From the NCBI GenBank assembly GCA_025201845.1, contig MU603970.1, forward strand, positions 43,419 to 94,017: a DNA stretch of 50,599 nt. Reading direction: 5' to 3'. This document shows, in pieces, positions 40,086-50,069 of this stretch (its first letter is position 1; each line of letters starts with the position of its first letter). This DNA is from Martensiomyces pterosporus (taxonomy: Eukaryota; Kickxellomycota; Kickxellomycetes; Kickxellales; Kickxellaceae). Position numbers and translations under genes: made by a program. The notes beneath the pieces were generated by a model, which was given only the letters and a program-made list of their open reading frames with translations, searched no databases and was not told the DNA's origin.

Positions 40086-42527
40086 CTACTCCTCGCTCTC
40101 TTCAAAAGCAACGAGGTTCTTTCCTTCGTCAACCAAATCGCCGACCTTGTAGTACACATCGGTGACCTTTCCCTTCTTGGGCGCCTTGATGACGTGCTCC
40201 ATCTTCATGGCCTCAAGGACAACCAGCGGCGTGTCCTGCTCCACCTCGGCGCCAGCCTCAACCAAAACCTGGACGATCTTGCACGACATCGGCGCAGTAA
40301 CTGATCCCGGTCCAGCCTCCAAGGCGCTGTCGAGGTACTGTGGCTGAGCAACCTTGAATGTGGCCGTCTTGCCTTGGTCAAACACAGTAATCGACGAGTC
40401 CTTCTCGCTGAGCACCACGTTGGACTTGCACAGCCGGTCTCCCAGAAGAACCGCCAGCTGTCCGCTGCTGCGGCTGGCCCCAGTCTGCTGCGGCTGCCAC
40501 TCAGGGTGGGCATTTGTGAATGCGCCAACAACGTCGCCAGCCTCATTCTTGATCTACACACAAAGGCACGAAGTATGAAATGGAAACAAACAAAATCAAT
40601 TGAGTGTTTTGTGCCGGCAACCCATTGTTGTAGGTTACTGAGAATGTGAGAGCAGCAGCAGCGCGAGTCAGGTGGCCACAAAGTAAAATCAGCAGCCAGG
40701 CAGCGCGCTGCTCCGCCTGATATATCCTTAGACAGGCGCTGCATCTGCCAGCCGGGAATAAAACAATGCACACAGACACACAATGCACACAAATAAAGCG
40801 GTCAGTCTTACCTTGATAGCATAAACGCTCTTGCCTGTCACAGTGACGTCGACATCGAACTTCTTCTCGCCGAACAGCACAGATACCGACTGGCCACCCA
40901 GCGCATTGATGCGGAACAAGTCGGCCGCGGCCCAGGGCGAAGCCAAGCCCCCAGCCGTAGCCAGAGCTGCCTGCGAGTTGCTGTCGATGACGTATGCCAT
41001 GGCTGCCTGCGCAATAGCCAGGGGCGACGGATTCTTTGCCTTGGGGAACAGCTCGTCCAGATGCTTGTCAATGAAGCCCGTTTCGACCTTTCCGTCGATG
41101 AAATCGGGCGACTCGCACAGGCGCTTAAGGAAGTCAACGTTCGTGTGCAGTCCCGCCACCTCGTACTCGTCCAGGGCCTTGCGCAGCACGCGCAGAGCCG
41201 CTTGCCGGTCCTCTCCACGGACCACCAGCTTGGCGATCATCGGGTCGTAGTACACCGAGATGGCGTCGCCAGCCTCAACGCCGGTCTCCACGCGCACGTT
41301 GCTCGAGGGCTGAGGGGTCGACAGGTGGATGAGGCGTCCAGTGTCCGGAAGGAACCCATTGTCCGGGTTCTCGGCATAGATGCGGGCCTCAAAGGCGTGG
41401 CCCGTGCACTTGATATCCTCCTGGAGCCTGGGGAGCCTGTTTCCAGCAGCCACCTCCAGCTGCCAGTCGACCAGGTCGGTGTCTGTGACCATCTCGGTGA
41501 CTGGGTGCTCGACCTGCAGGCGGGTGTTCATCTCCATGAAGTAGAACTGCTGCGTCTCGTTGTCCATGATAAACTCTACAGTGCCTGCGCCCACGTAGTC
41601 GACGGCCTTGGCGGCTGCCACTGCCTTCTCGCCCAACTGCTGTCTGATCTCAGGAAGCAAGTCGGGAGCAGGAGCCTCTTCGATGATTTTCTGGTGGCGG
41701 CGCTGGACCGAGCAGTCGCGCTCAAACAAGTGCACTGCGTTGCCGTACTTGTCGGCAAACACCTGGACCTCGACATGTCTGGGCGTGGTGAGGTATTTCT
41801 CAACCAGCACCTTGTCGTCGCCAAACGACTTTGTGGCCTCGCGCTTTGAGGACTCCAGCATCATATCAAACTCCTCAGGCTTGTGCACAATCCTCATTCC
41901 CTTTCCGCCACCTCCCAGCACGGCTTTGATCAGCACAGGGTACCCGATCTCCGCAGCCTTCTCCTTCAGGAATGCCGGGTCCTGGTTCTCTCCATGGTAC
42001 CCCGGCACGACGGGCACGCCCGCCGCCTGCATGATCCGCTTGCTCTCGGACTTGGACCCCATGGCCCTCATAGCCGAGCCCGGTGGACCGATAAACGTGA
42101 TTCCCTCGGTGTCCAGGCGATCCGCAAACGCCGCGTTCTCCGACAGGAATCCGTATCCTGGGTGAATGGCCTGTGCGCCAGACCGCTTTACTACGTCGAT
42201 GATTGCATCGGTGCGCAGGTAGCTCTCGGCAGCGGCAGCGGGACCGATCAGGTACGCCTCGTCGGCCATCTGCACATGCATGGCGTTTGCGTCGGCCTCG
42301 CTGTACACAGCAACGGTCTTGACGCCGAGCTTGCGCGCTGTGTGCATGATGCGGCAGGCAATTTCACCGCGGTTCGCAATGAGAATTTTGTCGAACAGGG
42401 GCTTGCGCTCGCTTTCGCTCGTGCTGGTCGCAGTGGTCGACATGGGGCGCGACGAAGGTGCGGGCGCAGCGCGGAGCCTTGACAGCACGCCGGGGGTCAC
42501 TCGAGAGTACGCGCGAAGGATGGCCAT
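40086..42527 (-). CDS. MCCC1: 3-methylcrotonyl-CoA carboxylase alpha (biotin) subunit
   Basis: Two exons: 40812-42527 and 40086-40553, with intron 40554-40811 (GTAAGA...TGTAG, 258 bp, the longest here); 727 aa, close to human MCCC1 (725). It works in mitochondrial leucine breakdown: biotin is carboxylated with ATP and bicarbonate, then passed to the beta subunit. Seen: a presequence (MAILRAYSRVTPGVLSRLR), biotin carboxylase domain from about residue 44 (KILIANRGEIACRI, HPGYGFLSENAAFA, glycine loop GGGGKGMRIV, RDCSVQRRHQKIIEEAPAP, MEMNTRLQVEHPVTEM), a middle domain, and the biotinyl domain with EAMKMEH, the modified Lys being about K689. The missing PCT/pyruvate domain and the length exclude pyruvate carboxylase; propionyl-CoA carboxylase alpha is the main alternative. 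Confidence 0.9.
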
Positions 42528-42993
42528 GTGGGTAAATTCTAGCTTTGGGTTGGTGAATAGTACAAAAGCGCTATACTGTGAATTTCTAGTTTTTTCTTGT
42601 ATGTGAAATGAGCGTGCTGTTCAGCAGTCCTCCTAGGCAAGGTGTAATAAAGTGGCGGGCAGCAGTGTGGTGTGGTGTGGAGAGCAAAGAAGGGCGCTGG
42701 CGCGGATGCAGGCGGGCTGGCTCATAAACGGCAGTGCCCACGGGCGGGCTTGACCGTGGGAGGGAAAACACGCGGCTGTGCTCGGAAGATAAGCGGTGGC
42801 AGGCAGCCAAACCCAGCGACACAAGCGGTGGTCCTGTGAGCAGTTTTGCAGATCAGCGCCAGTGTTTGTGCCAAATCCGCGCACTTTTTTCCCACGCGAC
42901 TCCCCACAGAGCACAGACCCGCCTTGGGGGTCCGTAATCCTTGTGCATTTTAATACACGATTTATCTATCTCTCGTACGAGGATCAGAGGCGT
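42528..42993. other. Carboxylase upstream region
   Basis: This holds the promoter of the carboxylase gene and the 3' flank of the mucin-like gene. A short GTGTGGTGTGGTGTGG repeat occurs near 42669-42684. No gene seen. Confidence 0.5.
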
Positions 42994-44070
42994 CTACAGC
43001 ATGCAAATCAGCACAAGGAAGCCCAGCAGCGCCGTCGAGCAAACTGGGTGACTGAGTGCTGGAGACGCAGCGTTGGTGTGTGTCGACGAGGCGTCCATCG
43101 TGTGGATGACCATGTGCACGCTGCCGTCGACGTAGGTTGTGTATGTGGCCAGTGCGACATCATCGCTTGCGTTTCTGTCGTTGTGGTCGGTTGCAGTTGT
43201 GCCCACCACGGCCCTGCTATGAGCCTGGTTGCTGCTTGAGCCAGTGACCACGACTATCTGCGTCAGCAGCTTTGTGTACTTTGCTTTGGACTGTGCAGGT
43301 GTTGCTGAGTCCACGGAAGCCAGCGAAGTGGTGGTGGTAGTATCTGTGGGCACGGTCACGTCTGTCGTGGCGGAGTCAGTAGTCGTTCTAGGCTTGCTAG
43401 TAGGCAGCCTGGACGCTGTTGGTGTTGATCTCACAGAGAACCGCGATGATGACATCTGCGGAGACAGTGTGCGATAGTTTGTGCTTGAAAGGGCTGGTGT
43501 CTCAGTATCCGTTACGATCATTGTTGGAGACGTGATTGCGCTGGCTTCGGATGTAGCTGTCCCTGGCTTTGTTGCCTGTGCACTCGTGGGCGACCTGCTG
43601 GCTGCTGTGGATGGCGCACTGCTCTCTACAGTCGAAGCTGGCTTCCTCAGCGTGGTCAGTGTAGTCGCCGTTCCTTTGGTAGAGAGAATAGGGGTGCTTG
43701 AATATGATGTGGAAGAGGCAGTTGGCGTAGTGGTAGCAAGGGGAGTCGATGCAGCTGAAGTCGCTTCCCTTGTTGTGACTGGCAAAAAAGCGGATACTGT
43801 CTCCACATGTGAAGTCGTCGTGCCGGTTCCTTGCAGCGTGTAGCTCAGCATAGTTAATGCAGATAGTGATGATGATGACGGCACAGCTGTTTCAGCGGTT
43901 GTTTCACTAGGTGTCATGATAGTAGCTGTGGTGGTGGTGGTGGCAGTAGCTGCGGATGGTAGTGCTGCTGTTGTATTCTCTATTCCTGCCACTGATAGCG
44001 ACGCGCCTAAGGCTAATTGGAGTGCGGTGAGTATTAAGAGTGCAATTTGGTGCTCCTTGTTAGATGGATG
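42994..44070 (-). CDS. Ser/Thr-rich mucin-like cell-surface protein, GPI-anchor signal
   Basis: The frame is open from a TAG at 44071 to the stop at 42994. Over 300 residues are dominated by Ser/Thr/Ala/Pro, as in heavily O-mannosylated wall proteins. The C terminus ends in a hydrophobic tail after Ser/Ala (PALSHPVCSTALLGFLVLICML), the pattern of a GPI-anchor signal. Near the 5' end, KEHQIALLILTALQLALGASLSVAG reads as a signal peptide, but no ATG precedes it in this frame before the TAG. The first ATG in frame (43992) comes after it. So the start codon probably lies in an upstream exon joined at an acceptor such as ATTAG|CATCC (44071). It may be an exon of the same gene as the 44589 frame. 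Start unresolved. Confidence 0.65.
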   Translation of the reverse strand, partial: HPSNKEHQIALLILTALQLALGASLSVAGIENTTAALPSAATATTTTTATIMTPSETTAETAVPSSSSLSALTMLSYTLQGTGTTTSHVETVSAFLPVTTREATSAASTPLATTTPTASSTSYSSTPILSTKGTATTLTTLRKPASTVESSAPSTAASRSPTSAQATKPGTATSEASAITSPTMIVTDTETPALSSTNYRTLSPQMSSSRFSVRSTPTASRLPTSKPRTTTDSATTDVTVPTDTTTTTSLASVDSATPAQSKAKYTKLLTQIVVVTGSSSNQAHSRAVVGTTATDHNDRNASDDVALATYTTYVDGSVHMVIHTMDASSTHTNAASPALSHPVCSTALLGFLVLICML

Positions 44071-44106
44071 CTAATTTCTCTGCGCCCGAGAGTTCCCCCT
44101 ACCAGT

Positions 44107-44589
44107 CTAGTTCAGACTTGTGTTCTGTATCGGGGGCAGTTGCGTCGATTTCGTTAGCCTGCGCCCCACTTTCTCCTCAGCTGCGGACGGCAATTGGAGT
44201 GAGGTGGTGCGAGCACAGAGCCGCTGAAGGCGAAGTTTTGCAACTGAAAATTGCCCAAGAGTACAGCAGAAGGGTGCATATAGACAGGAATCAAGAGGCC
44301 CTCCTGGCTGTCCTGGGCATTGGCAATGTGTGAGTTTGGAGTTGCATGCTGAAGACCTACTTGTTACTGCCGCCGATATGCTAGGTGCGCTGCTGCTACT
44401 TGTCGCGGTGGCGCTAATTGAGGCGCCTCTTAGAGTGGTGGCTGAGAGTGCGTCTGTCTCAGCATGTCGTGTAGCAGCAGATACTGCAGAAAGCACCGCA
44501 GATGATAGTTCTTCGGAGATGGGTTTCTGTGCAGCGACCAGCGCTACCACAGAAGCCAATGCGCAGAATCCAGCACCAGCAATCTTCAT
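44107..44589 (-). CDS. Secreted protein with Cys-rich segment, or 5' exons of the mucin-like gene
   Basis: The frame starts with a clear signal peptide (MKIAGAGFCALASVVALVAAQ), then a Ser/Ala/Thr-rich stretch, then a compact Cys-rich segment C-x6-C-x-C...C-x5-C-C (CNSKLTHCQC to YAPFCC, about 44250-44345). After that the frame loses character, and a splice (for example at GCT|GTACTC near 44250) is likely. The downstream mucin-like frame lacks its own ATG, so both may be one gene: secretion signal, Cys-rich segment, Ser/Thr stalk, GPI anchor. Against this, the mucin-like part has its own signal-like hydrophobic stretch. The exact exon map cannot be fixed by eye. Confidence 0.5.
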   Translation of the reverse strand: MKIAGAGFCALASVVALVAAQKPISEELSSAVLSAVSAATRHAETDALSATTLRGASISATATSSSSAPSISAAVTSRSSACNSKLTHCQCPGQPGGPLDSCLYAPFCCTLGQFSVAKLRLQRLCARTTSLQLPSAAEEKVGRRLTKSTQLPPIQNTSLN

Positions 44590-45452
44590 CGTAAAGCATC
44601 AGAGGGTAGACAGAATGAAGAGCGGGAAGAGCGTAGAAAAACAATGAGGGACGAAGAGACAGAATAAAATGCCGCAAATAGGGGGTAGACATTTGGCATC
44701 TTTTGTAGTTTTCCGATGCAGGCCGTTCTTGCCAGGAAGCCTGCACTAAAGCAATGCAAGGGCGTATATTGCACACAAAACCCGAAACTGCTTGAGAGAA
44801 CAGACTTGGTTGGGCTTATGAATCCTGCTCACGACAGCAGAGTGCCTTTGGGTAAGGAGCAGCAGGGGCACAAGTCCCCGCCTCCCTCTCCTTGGCTCCA
44901 AAGCAGTCTGCGGCTGTTCTTGGTATATATTTAGCGGCAGAGTGCCAGCGCTTTCAGAGCTAGATGTGACTTGCGCTACAAAGGGGGCCAGCCAAAGGGT
45001 AGATGCAGGATTGTAGGATATCGTGTGCAACCGTGAACAACTCCAAGTTAAGACTTGTTTTGTCCATGATAGCATACAAAGGCCGTGCTTCCTGCTCGTG
45101 GTGGCCCGAAACAGCACTGCCAGCCGCCTGGAGTAAATGGTGCACCAGTATCCACGTCCAGGAATCCAGCCTCTTTGGAGCTGTCGCAATATTCGCAATG
45201 GCCACAGTCACGTGTGTGGGTGGCCAATCGCATCGCCATGCTCTCCAGAGGGCCAATGAAAAGACATTTCCTTTTTGGCTTACGATGATGTAGTCAGATC
45301 AAGATAAACAGCTGCCGCCTTTCGGAAGCGGGGGGAGGCAAAACTTTGCGACTTGCCTCTTTCTCTTCCAAATGGTCTCCAACTCTTGTCTGGCTCTTGT
45401 CTCAATTCAGCCGCCTCAATTTGCTATAAAGAAATAAAGCACGTAGATAATA
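44590..45452. other. Intergenic; one small Cys-rich open frame
   Basis: A 63-codon minus-strand frame at 45048-45239 (MAMRLATHTRD, then CGHCEYC, GGWQCCFGPP, FVCYHG) has six Cys in its last two thirds but no signal peptide and no family I know; it could be an exon or chance. Overlapping frames on the plus strand are no better. Otherwise no gene. TATAAAG at 45425-45431 lies only 22 bp before the dihydroorotase ATG. Confidence 0.4.
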
Positions 45453-46523
45453 ATGACGGCCGTTCCTGACGCTATCACGCTTCCTTGGGCCAGCGACTTC
45501 CACCTGCACCTGCGCCAGGGGGACATGATGGAGACTGTGGCACCGATGGTCGAGCAGGGCGGAGTGCGCACTGCTCTTGTCATGCCCAACCTGACACCGC
45601 CACTGACCACCACGCAGATGGCCCTTGACTACGAAAAGGAGCTGAAGGCGATCGCGCCCAACGTGCACTTCATTCTAACCCTGTACCTCAACCCCGATCT
45701 CACGCCCGAGGAGATCAGCAAGGCAGCAAGCGCCGGCGTTACTGGAGTTAAGGTGTACCCCAGCGGCGTCACCACCAACAGCGAGTGGGGTGTTCTGGAC
45801 TTCAAGATGTACTACCCGACATTCCAGGCCATGCAGGACAACAACATGGCCCTGTGTCTCCACGGCGAGTGCCCGTCGGACGCAGACAAGGGCATTTGCA
45901 TCCTGAACGCCGAGGAAAAGTTCCTAGCCACCCTGCGTGAGCTGCACCAGGAGTTCCCCAAACTGCGTATCGTGCTCGAGCACGCCACCACAAAGGCTGC
46001 CGTCGACTGCGTAAAGTCCCTGGGCGACACCGTTGCGTGCACTATTACCGCCCACCATTTGTTCATTACCGTCGATGACTGGGCTGGCCAGCCACACCAT
46101 TTCTGCAAGCCCGTGGCAAAGTACCCCGCTGACCGCGATGCTTTGCGTGAGGTTGTGAAGAGTGGACACCCGAGGTTCTTCTTGGGCTCTGATTCGGCGC
46201 CGCATCCGCGCAGGGCTAAGCAGGGCGAGAAGCCGGCTGCTGGTGTCTTCACCACGCCCATCCTCGTGCCTCTTATGGCTACCTTGTTCGAGAAGCTTGG
46301 CTGCCTGGACAAGCTCGAGGGATTCGTGTCGACTAACGGACGCAGGTTCTACCAGCTTCCCGAGGCTACAACCAATGACGGAGCCATCACGCTGAAGCGC
46401 TCGCCTTTGTATGTTCCCGAGGCGTACACTGTTAAGAGCAGTGCTGTGGGTTCGACTGGTGCGCCCGACACTGTTGTGCCATTTATGGCTGGCAAGGATC
46501 TTCCCTGGTCCGTTGCCCTTTAA
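45453..46523 (+). CDS. URA4: Dihydroorotase, monofunctional (URA4 type)
   Basis: 356 aa, the length of the single-function bacterial/yeast type. It catalyses ring closure of carbamoyl-aspartate to dihydroorotate in pyrimidine synthesis. Catalytic residues visible: H17 and H19 in DFHLHLRQGD, the carboxylated Lys K100 in TGVKVYPSG, H137 in LHGE, H177 in LEHAT, and D247 in GSDSAPHPR. Substrate contacts include MPNL. Single exon. A TATAAAG only 22 bp ahead of the ATG implies either a near-leaderless transcript or that this is not the functional TATA. Confidence 0.96.
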   Translation: MTAVPDAITLPWASDFHLHLRQGDMMETVAPMVEQGGVRTALVMPNLTPPLTTTQMALDYEKELKAIAPNVHFILTLYLNPDLTPEEISKAASAGVTGVKVYPSGVTTNSEWGVLDFKMYYPTFQAMQDNNMALCLHGECPSDADKGICILNAEEKFLATLRELHQEFPKLRIVLEHATTKAAVDCVKSLGDTVACTITAHHLFITVDDWAGQPHHFCKPVAKYPADRDALREVVKSGHPRFFLGSDSAPHPRRAKQGEKPAAGVFTTPILVPLMATLFEKLGCLDKLEGFVSTNGRRFYQLPEATTNDGAITLKRSPLYVPEAYTVKSSAVGSTGAPDTVVPFMAGKDLPWSVAL

Positions 46524-47177
46524 GGGGCTAGAGCTGCTTTGCTAGTTCTTGTTTCCGTTGCGCACTTTGCATGTCAGCTTCTATATATGCCCAAGTGACA
46601 GCAAACAGATAATGCCACGCGTGTGGTTTATACGTTGGTTCTGCTGCGTGCTGTGGCCGTGCATCGGCATTGCTTGCACAGTGCATGCAATACGAAATAC
46701 GTGCTCGAGGCCACAAGACTGTGGTTCATGCATACACGCTGCTGTTATTACTACAGACAGATGCATCGGCGACGTGAGGGAAGGGCAAAAAGAAGGAGGG
46801 GTGGTAGATCTCGAATCGCAGGCTAAGTATAGACGAGGCGAGCCTGAGGTATCCCTATCAAGATGACGAGAATTATAAATACAGGGCGATGCAAATCTCA
46901 CCGCCGGTATGTAGCTTGTTTAAGTGTACATGGTGTGGAGTGGATACATGGACAATCGGGCATACGCATCCACATGGGATAAAAATGGAATCTACAAAGG
47001 ACGAACCTCCAGAAAGGAGTATTCTTTGGAACACGTAAAATCCAAGGCTTGGCTACCCCATTGGCGACTGGCAAATCGCTCTAGGAATGCTCCAAGCCGC
47101 TGATTTGGACGAGCCCAAACAAACGAAAACAACAACAGGCATGGCCTGCTTTGCAGAGGCCCCTGCCCACGGTGCTG
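46524..47177. other. Intergenic, no gene seen
   Basis: No supported frame. Upstream region of the first expansin-like gene. Confidence 0.5.
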
Positions 47178-47184
47178 TATAAAT
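47178..47184 (+). promoter_or_regulatory. TATA box of expansin-like gene 1
   Basis: TATAAAT lies 114 bp before the ATG at 47298; a C/A-rich leader follows. Confidence 0.6.
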
Positions 47185-47297
47185 TGAACACCCATCCCAC
47201 GCAACATCCACAACTCCTCACCACCATCAGCAACATCAGCACTTGCACTACAGCCATCAGCAGCTTCAAACCCCACGAACCCCCAACAGTCTCAGCC

Positions 47298-47732
47298 ATG
47301 CAGCTCCAAGCCATCATCTCCTTCCTTGTCATCGCCACCGCCAGCGTCTCCGCCGTTCCTCGCAAGCACCGCACCACTTCCACCAAGGAACACTCTCCCG
47401 AGGCCACCAGCAGCAACCCCGCATCCGGCAGCTTCTCTGGCGACGGCACCTTCTTCTCCCCCAACACTGGTGCCTGCGGCAAGAAGAACACCAAGAAGGA
47501 CCTTATCGCTGCTCTCAACAAGCCCCAGTACGGTAACGTCGACAGCGTGTCGAAGAACTGCTTCAAGTGCGCCCTCGTTAAGGGCCCCCTGGGCGAGGTC
47601 AAGGTTCAGATCACTGACGCCTGCCCTGAGTGCAAGTTCGGTTCTCTTGACCTCTCGCCTGCTGCTTTCAACAAGATCGCCAAGCCCGATGATGGCCGCG
47701 TCAAGATCACTTGGCACTGGGTTAACTGCTAG
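47298..47732 (+). CDS. Secreted expansin-like DPBB protein 1
   Basis: 144 aa. Signal peptide MQLQAIISFLVIATASVSA, then a Ser/Thr/Pro linker (about 20-48), then a double-psi beta-barrel domain: GDGTFFSPNTGACGKKN, a Cys pair NCFKC, VKGPLGEVKVQITDACPECKFGSLDLSPAAF, ending KITWHWVNC. Six Cys would give three disulfides as in barwin/RlpA-like folds; the Asp before ACPEC corresponds to the Asp of the expansin/GH45 core. Members loosen cell walls or act at host surfaces without hydrolysis; the exact role here is unknown. The ATG at 47298 is chosen because the signal peptide starts there, although the frame is open upstream. First of three tandem paralogues. Confidence 0.9.
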   Translation: MQLQAIISFLVIATASVSAVPRKHRTTSTKEHSPEATSSNPASGSFSGDGTFFSPNTGACGKKNTKKDLIAALNKPQYGNVDSVSKNCFKCALVKGPLGEVKVQITDACPECKFGSLDLSPAAFNKIAKPDDGRVKITWHWVNC

Positions 47733-48660
47733 ATACCACGAAAGCGATGTCTTCACTTTCATCCACAATACACCCTTTATGGCCCCCAATTTGTACTATA
47801 AAATACTCATCCCTGCTTTCTCAATACACAGCTGAACAGGCACTCCGAACAGGCACTTGCAAGGAAACCACACCAATAGGATATTAATCAGGAAATGAAC
47901 CAGAGCTGTGTGGGCAGTGAATGGTACTGCATCTCAAAGAAGCCCCAGTGCACGTGTCAGAACAATCTCAGCAACAGACCGAAATTCACACTCACTTCCA
48001 GATTGCTCGTGCTCGGACATTCAGCCTGAAATACAGCTCTAGAACCCAATATCCTGCTGGGCATTCGCATAAATAGACTTGCTGTGTAGCACATTAGAAT
48101 TTAAGCGCATCAATGGCCTGCTGGTTTTTGATGTTGGAGGACTATTGGAAGCAGGTCATTTATAAATGGCAAGGGTGTTCCTAAAAAGCAAAACTACTCA
48201 CAAAGGAGCCTGGTCTACAAATAGAACATTCTGGCAGAACCAGCTATCAGCGGTCCAGGCAGCGTTCTATTTTTGCCACCTGGGAATTGGTTGCCAGCGA
48301 CATGCATGCCTGATTTCAATTATGGATGCAGTCGCCTTTGGCGACACCACTGAGGATATTCTGGCGGCTGCAGATTTTCCCTCTAACATATCCGAAGCAT
48401 GTCAGCTTGATGTGTGTCGTCTGCACGGATGCATGCCATTGGCGAGGACACACCCAGTTGCCAGTCTAATCCCGCATGTTTTTGTGTGGCCAGTTCTAAC
48501 ATCAATGCGTGTCCCTGCAATAAGGGTGGACTTCACAAAGCGGCCTTTGGATTGACAAGCATTTGCGTCTATAAAGCATTTGTAAGCCAAAACAACAACA
48601 AATCCGCCTCTGGCATCGGAGTTCGAGGCCTTGTATTTCAGTTTAACCAGCTTGGTATGG
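47733..48660. other. Intergenic between expansin-like genes 1 and 2
   Basis: Short frames without motifs; no gene recognised. Confidence 0.5.
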
Positions 48661-48667
48661 TATAAAT
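48661..48667 (+). promoter_or_regulatory. TATA box of expansin-like gene 2
   Basis: TATAAAT lies 127 bp before the ATG at 48794, nearly the same distance as in gene 1, suggesting the promoter was duplicated with the gene. Confidence 0.6.
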
Positions 48668-48793
48668 TGCTATCACCATGGTGGAAGAATAGCACTTCCA
48701 TCATCATAACGCCCACCCTCATCCTCAACCTCACGATTCAAGACTCCCCAACGCATCCATCTCATCCAGCATCCGCATAACGAACATTTCAAA

Positions 48794-49237
48794 ATGAAGG
48801 TCCAGTCAATCGTCTCCTTCGTCATCGTCGCCGTCGCCGGTGTCTCCGCACTCCCTGCTAAGCATCACTCCTCCACCAAGGGCCACTCGCCCCAGCCCAC
48901 TAGCACCAACCCAGGCGCTGGTGGCGGTGATTTCTCCGGTGACGGCACCTACTACGCCCCTGGCCTCGGCTCCTGTGGCATCAAAAACTCCGGAAACCAG
49001 CTTGTCGCTGCCATCAATGCCCCTCAGTATGGAAAAACCCCCAACCCCAATAACGCTCCTGTTTGCGGAAAGTGCGCCCTTGTCAAGGGCCCTAAGGGCC
49101 AGGTCAAGGTCAAGATTGTTGACCGCTGCCCCGTCTGCAAGCATGGCGATTTGGATCTCTCGCCTACCGCCTTCAATCGCATTGGTAGCCAGGCTAAGGG
49201 CCGCATCCACATCACTTGGTCGTTCGTTAGCTGCTAG
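48794..49237 (+). CDS. Secreted expansin-like DPBB protein 2
   Basis: 147 aa, closest to protein 1. Signal peptide MKVQSIVSFVIVAVAGVSA, linker with KHHSSTKGHSP (protein 1 has KHRTTSTKEHSP), then GDGTYYAPGLGSCGIKN, VCGKCALVKGPKGQVKVKIVDRCPVCKHGDLDLSPTAF and HITWSFVSC. All six Cys and the core Asp are kept, and the GDLDLS motif is intact (protein 1 has GSLDLS). Likely secreted and disulfide-bonded. Single exon, no break. Confidence 0.92.
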   Translation: MKVQSIVSFVIVAVAGVSALPAKHHSSTKGHSPQPTSTNPGAGGGDFSGDGTYYAPGLGSCGIKNSGNQLVAAINAPQYGKTPNPNNAPVCGKCALVKGPKGQVKVKIVDRCPVCKHGDLDLSPTAFNRIGSQAKGRIHITWSFVSC

Positions 49238-50069
49238 AGGCCTAGCAGCTATGCATTAACGGGCGTCTCGGCATCATGCTTACCTTCTTCATGATGAATG
49301 ATCTCTTGACTGCACACCTCCTCGCTATGACAACCCAGTACCCTGTTCTCAACCCAAAACACTTCATGACCTCGACTTTATTTGCCCTTCGCTAGACTTT
49401 CTCTTCAGCAAGAAGCACAACAGCTCTATGTGAGCATTTGGCCTATTTTTGCTATCATGTCTTATCAGTACAATGTACCAATACAATTCAAACGACATCT
49501 ATCCAAAGAATAGAGGCGATTTCTAATTTAAAAAAAGTGAAGAGATATATACCGACGCCGTCTTTAGCACATTGCACAGCTAAGCAGAGGCCGCACCTGT
49601 GCATTTGGCACTGAATTTCAGGCCCTGGTGCACTTCATTCTCACATAGGCAGCCTTGCAAGTTTCACGTTCTCCGCCGGTCCGCCAATGGCGCATCCTGG
49701 CGTCTTGATCCATGTCTTTCGTGTTGGCAGATTAGCTCATTAGTGGCATGTGTGTGAGACACACAGCATCTCAACATGTTTCTGGCCTGCTCTGCAATGC
49801 CCATGCAGCTGAGTGGTGCGCTGCCAAGGCTTCTTTGTATCTGCCCACCTTTGTGTGCATTAGACATCGGCGTTTGTTTACACAGCAGCAAAGTGCACGA
49901 TGAGCTTGCAGGCGCTAGACTGCACCATTTTCGTCCTACCGCACATGGCTGGCGTTTATTTCATCCCACCTGCCACTTCACATCTGCATGTTCAGCCGTC
50001 TATCCACCTCCATTCCCAACACCACTTCTGTCTGCGCTCGACCTAGCTGCCAAGGGTTATTTCCAAACG
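49238..50069. other. Intergenic between expansin-like genes 2 and 3
   Basis: No gene recognised. Unlike genes 1 and 2, no TATAAAT is seen 100-150 bp before gene 3; the nearest TATA-like word is TATATA near 49545. Confidence 0.5.

Noticed and set aside
40554..40811. Carboxylase intron as a separate promoter or gene
   Set aside because: GTAAGA and TGTAG ends join two halves of one 727-aa enzyme in frame; the intron itself has no coding content.
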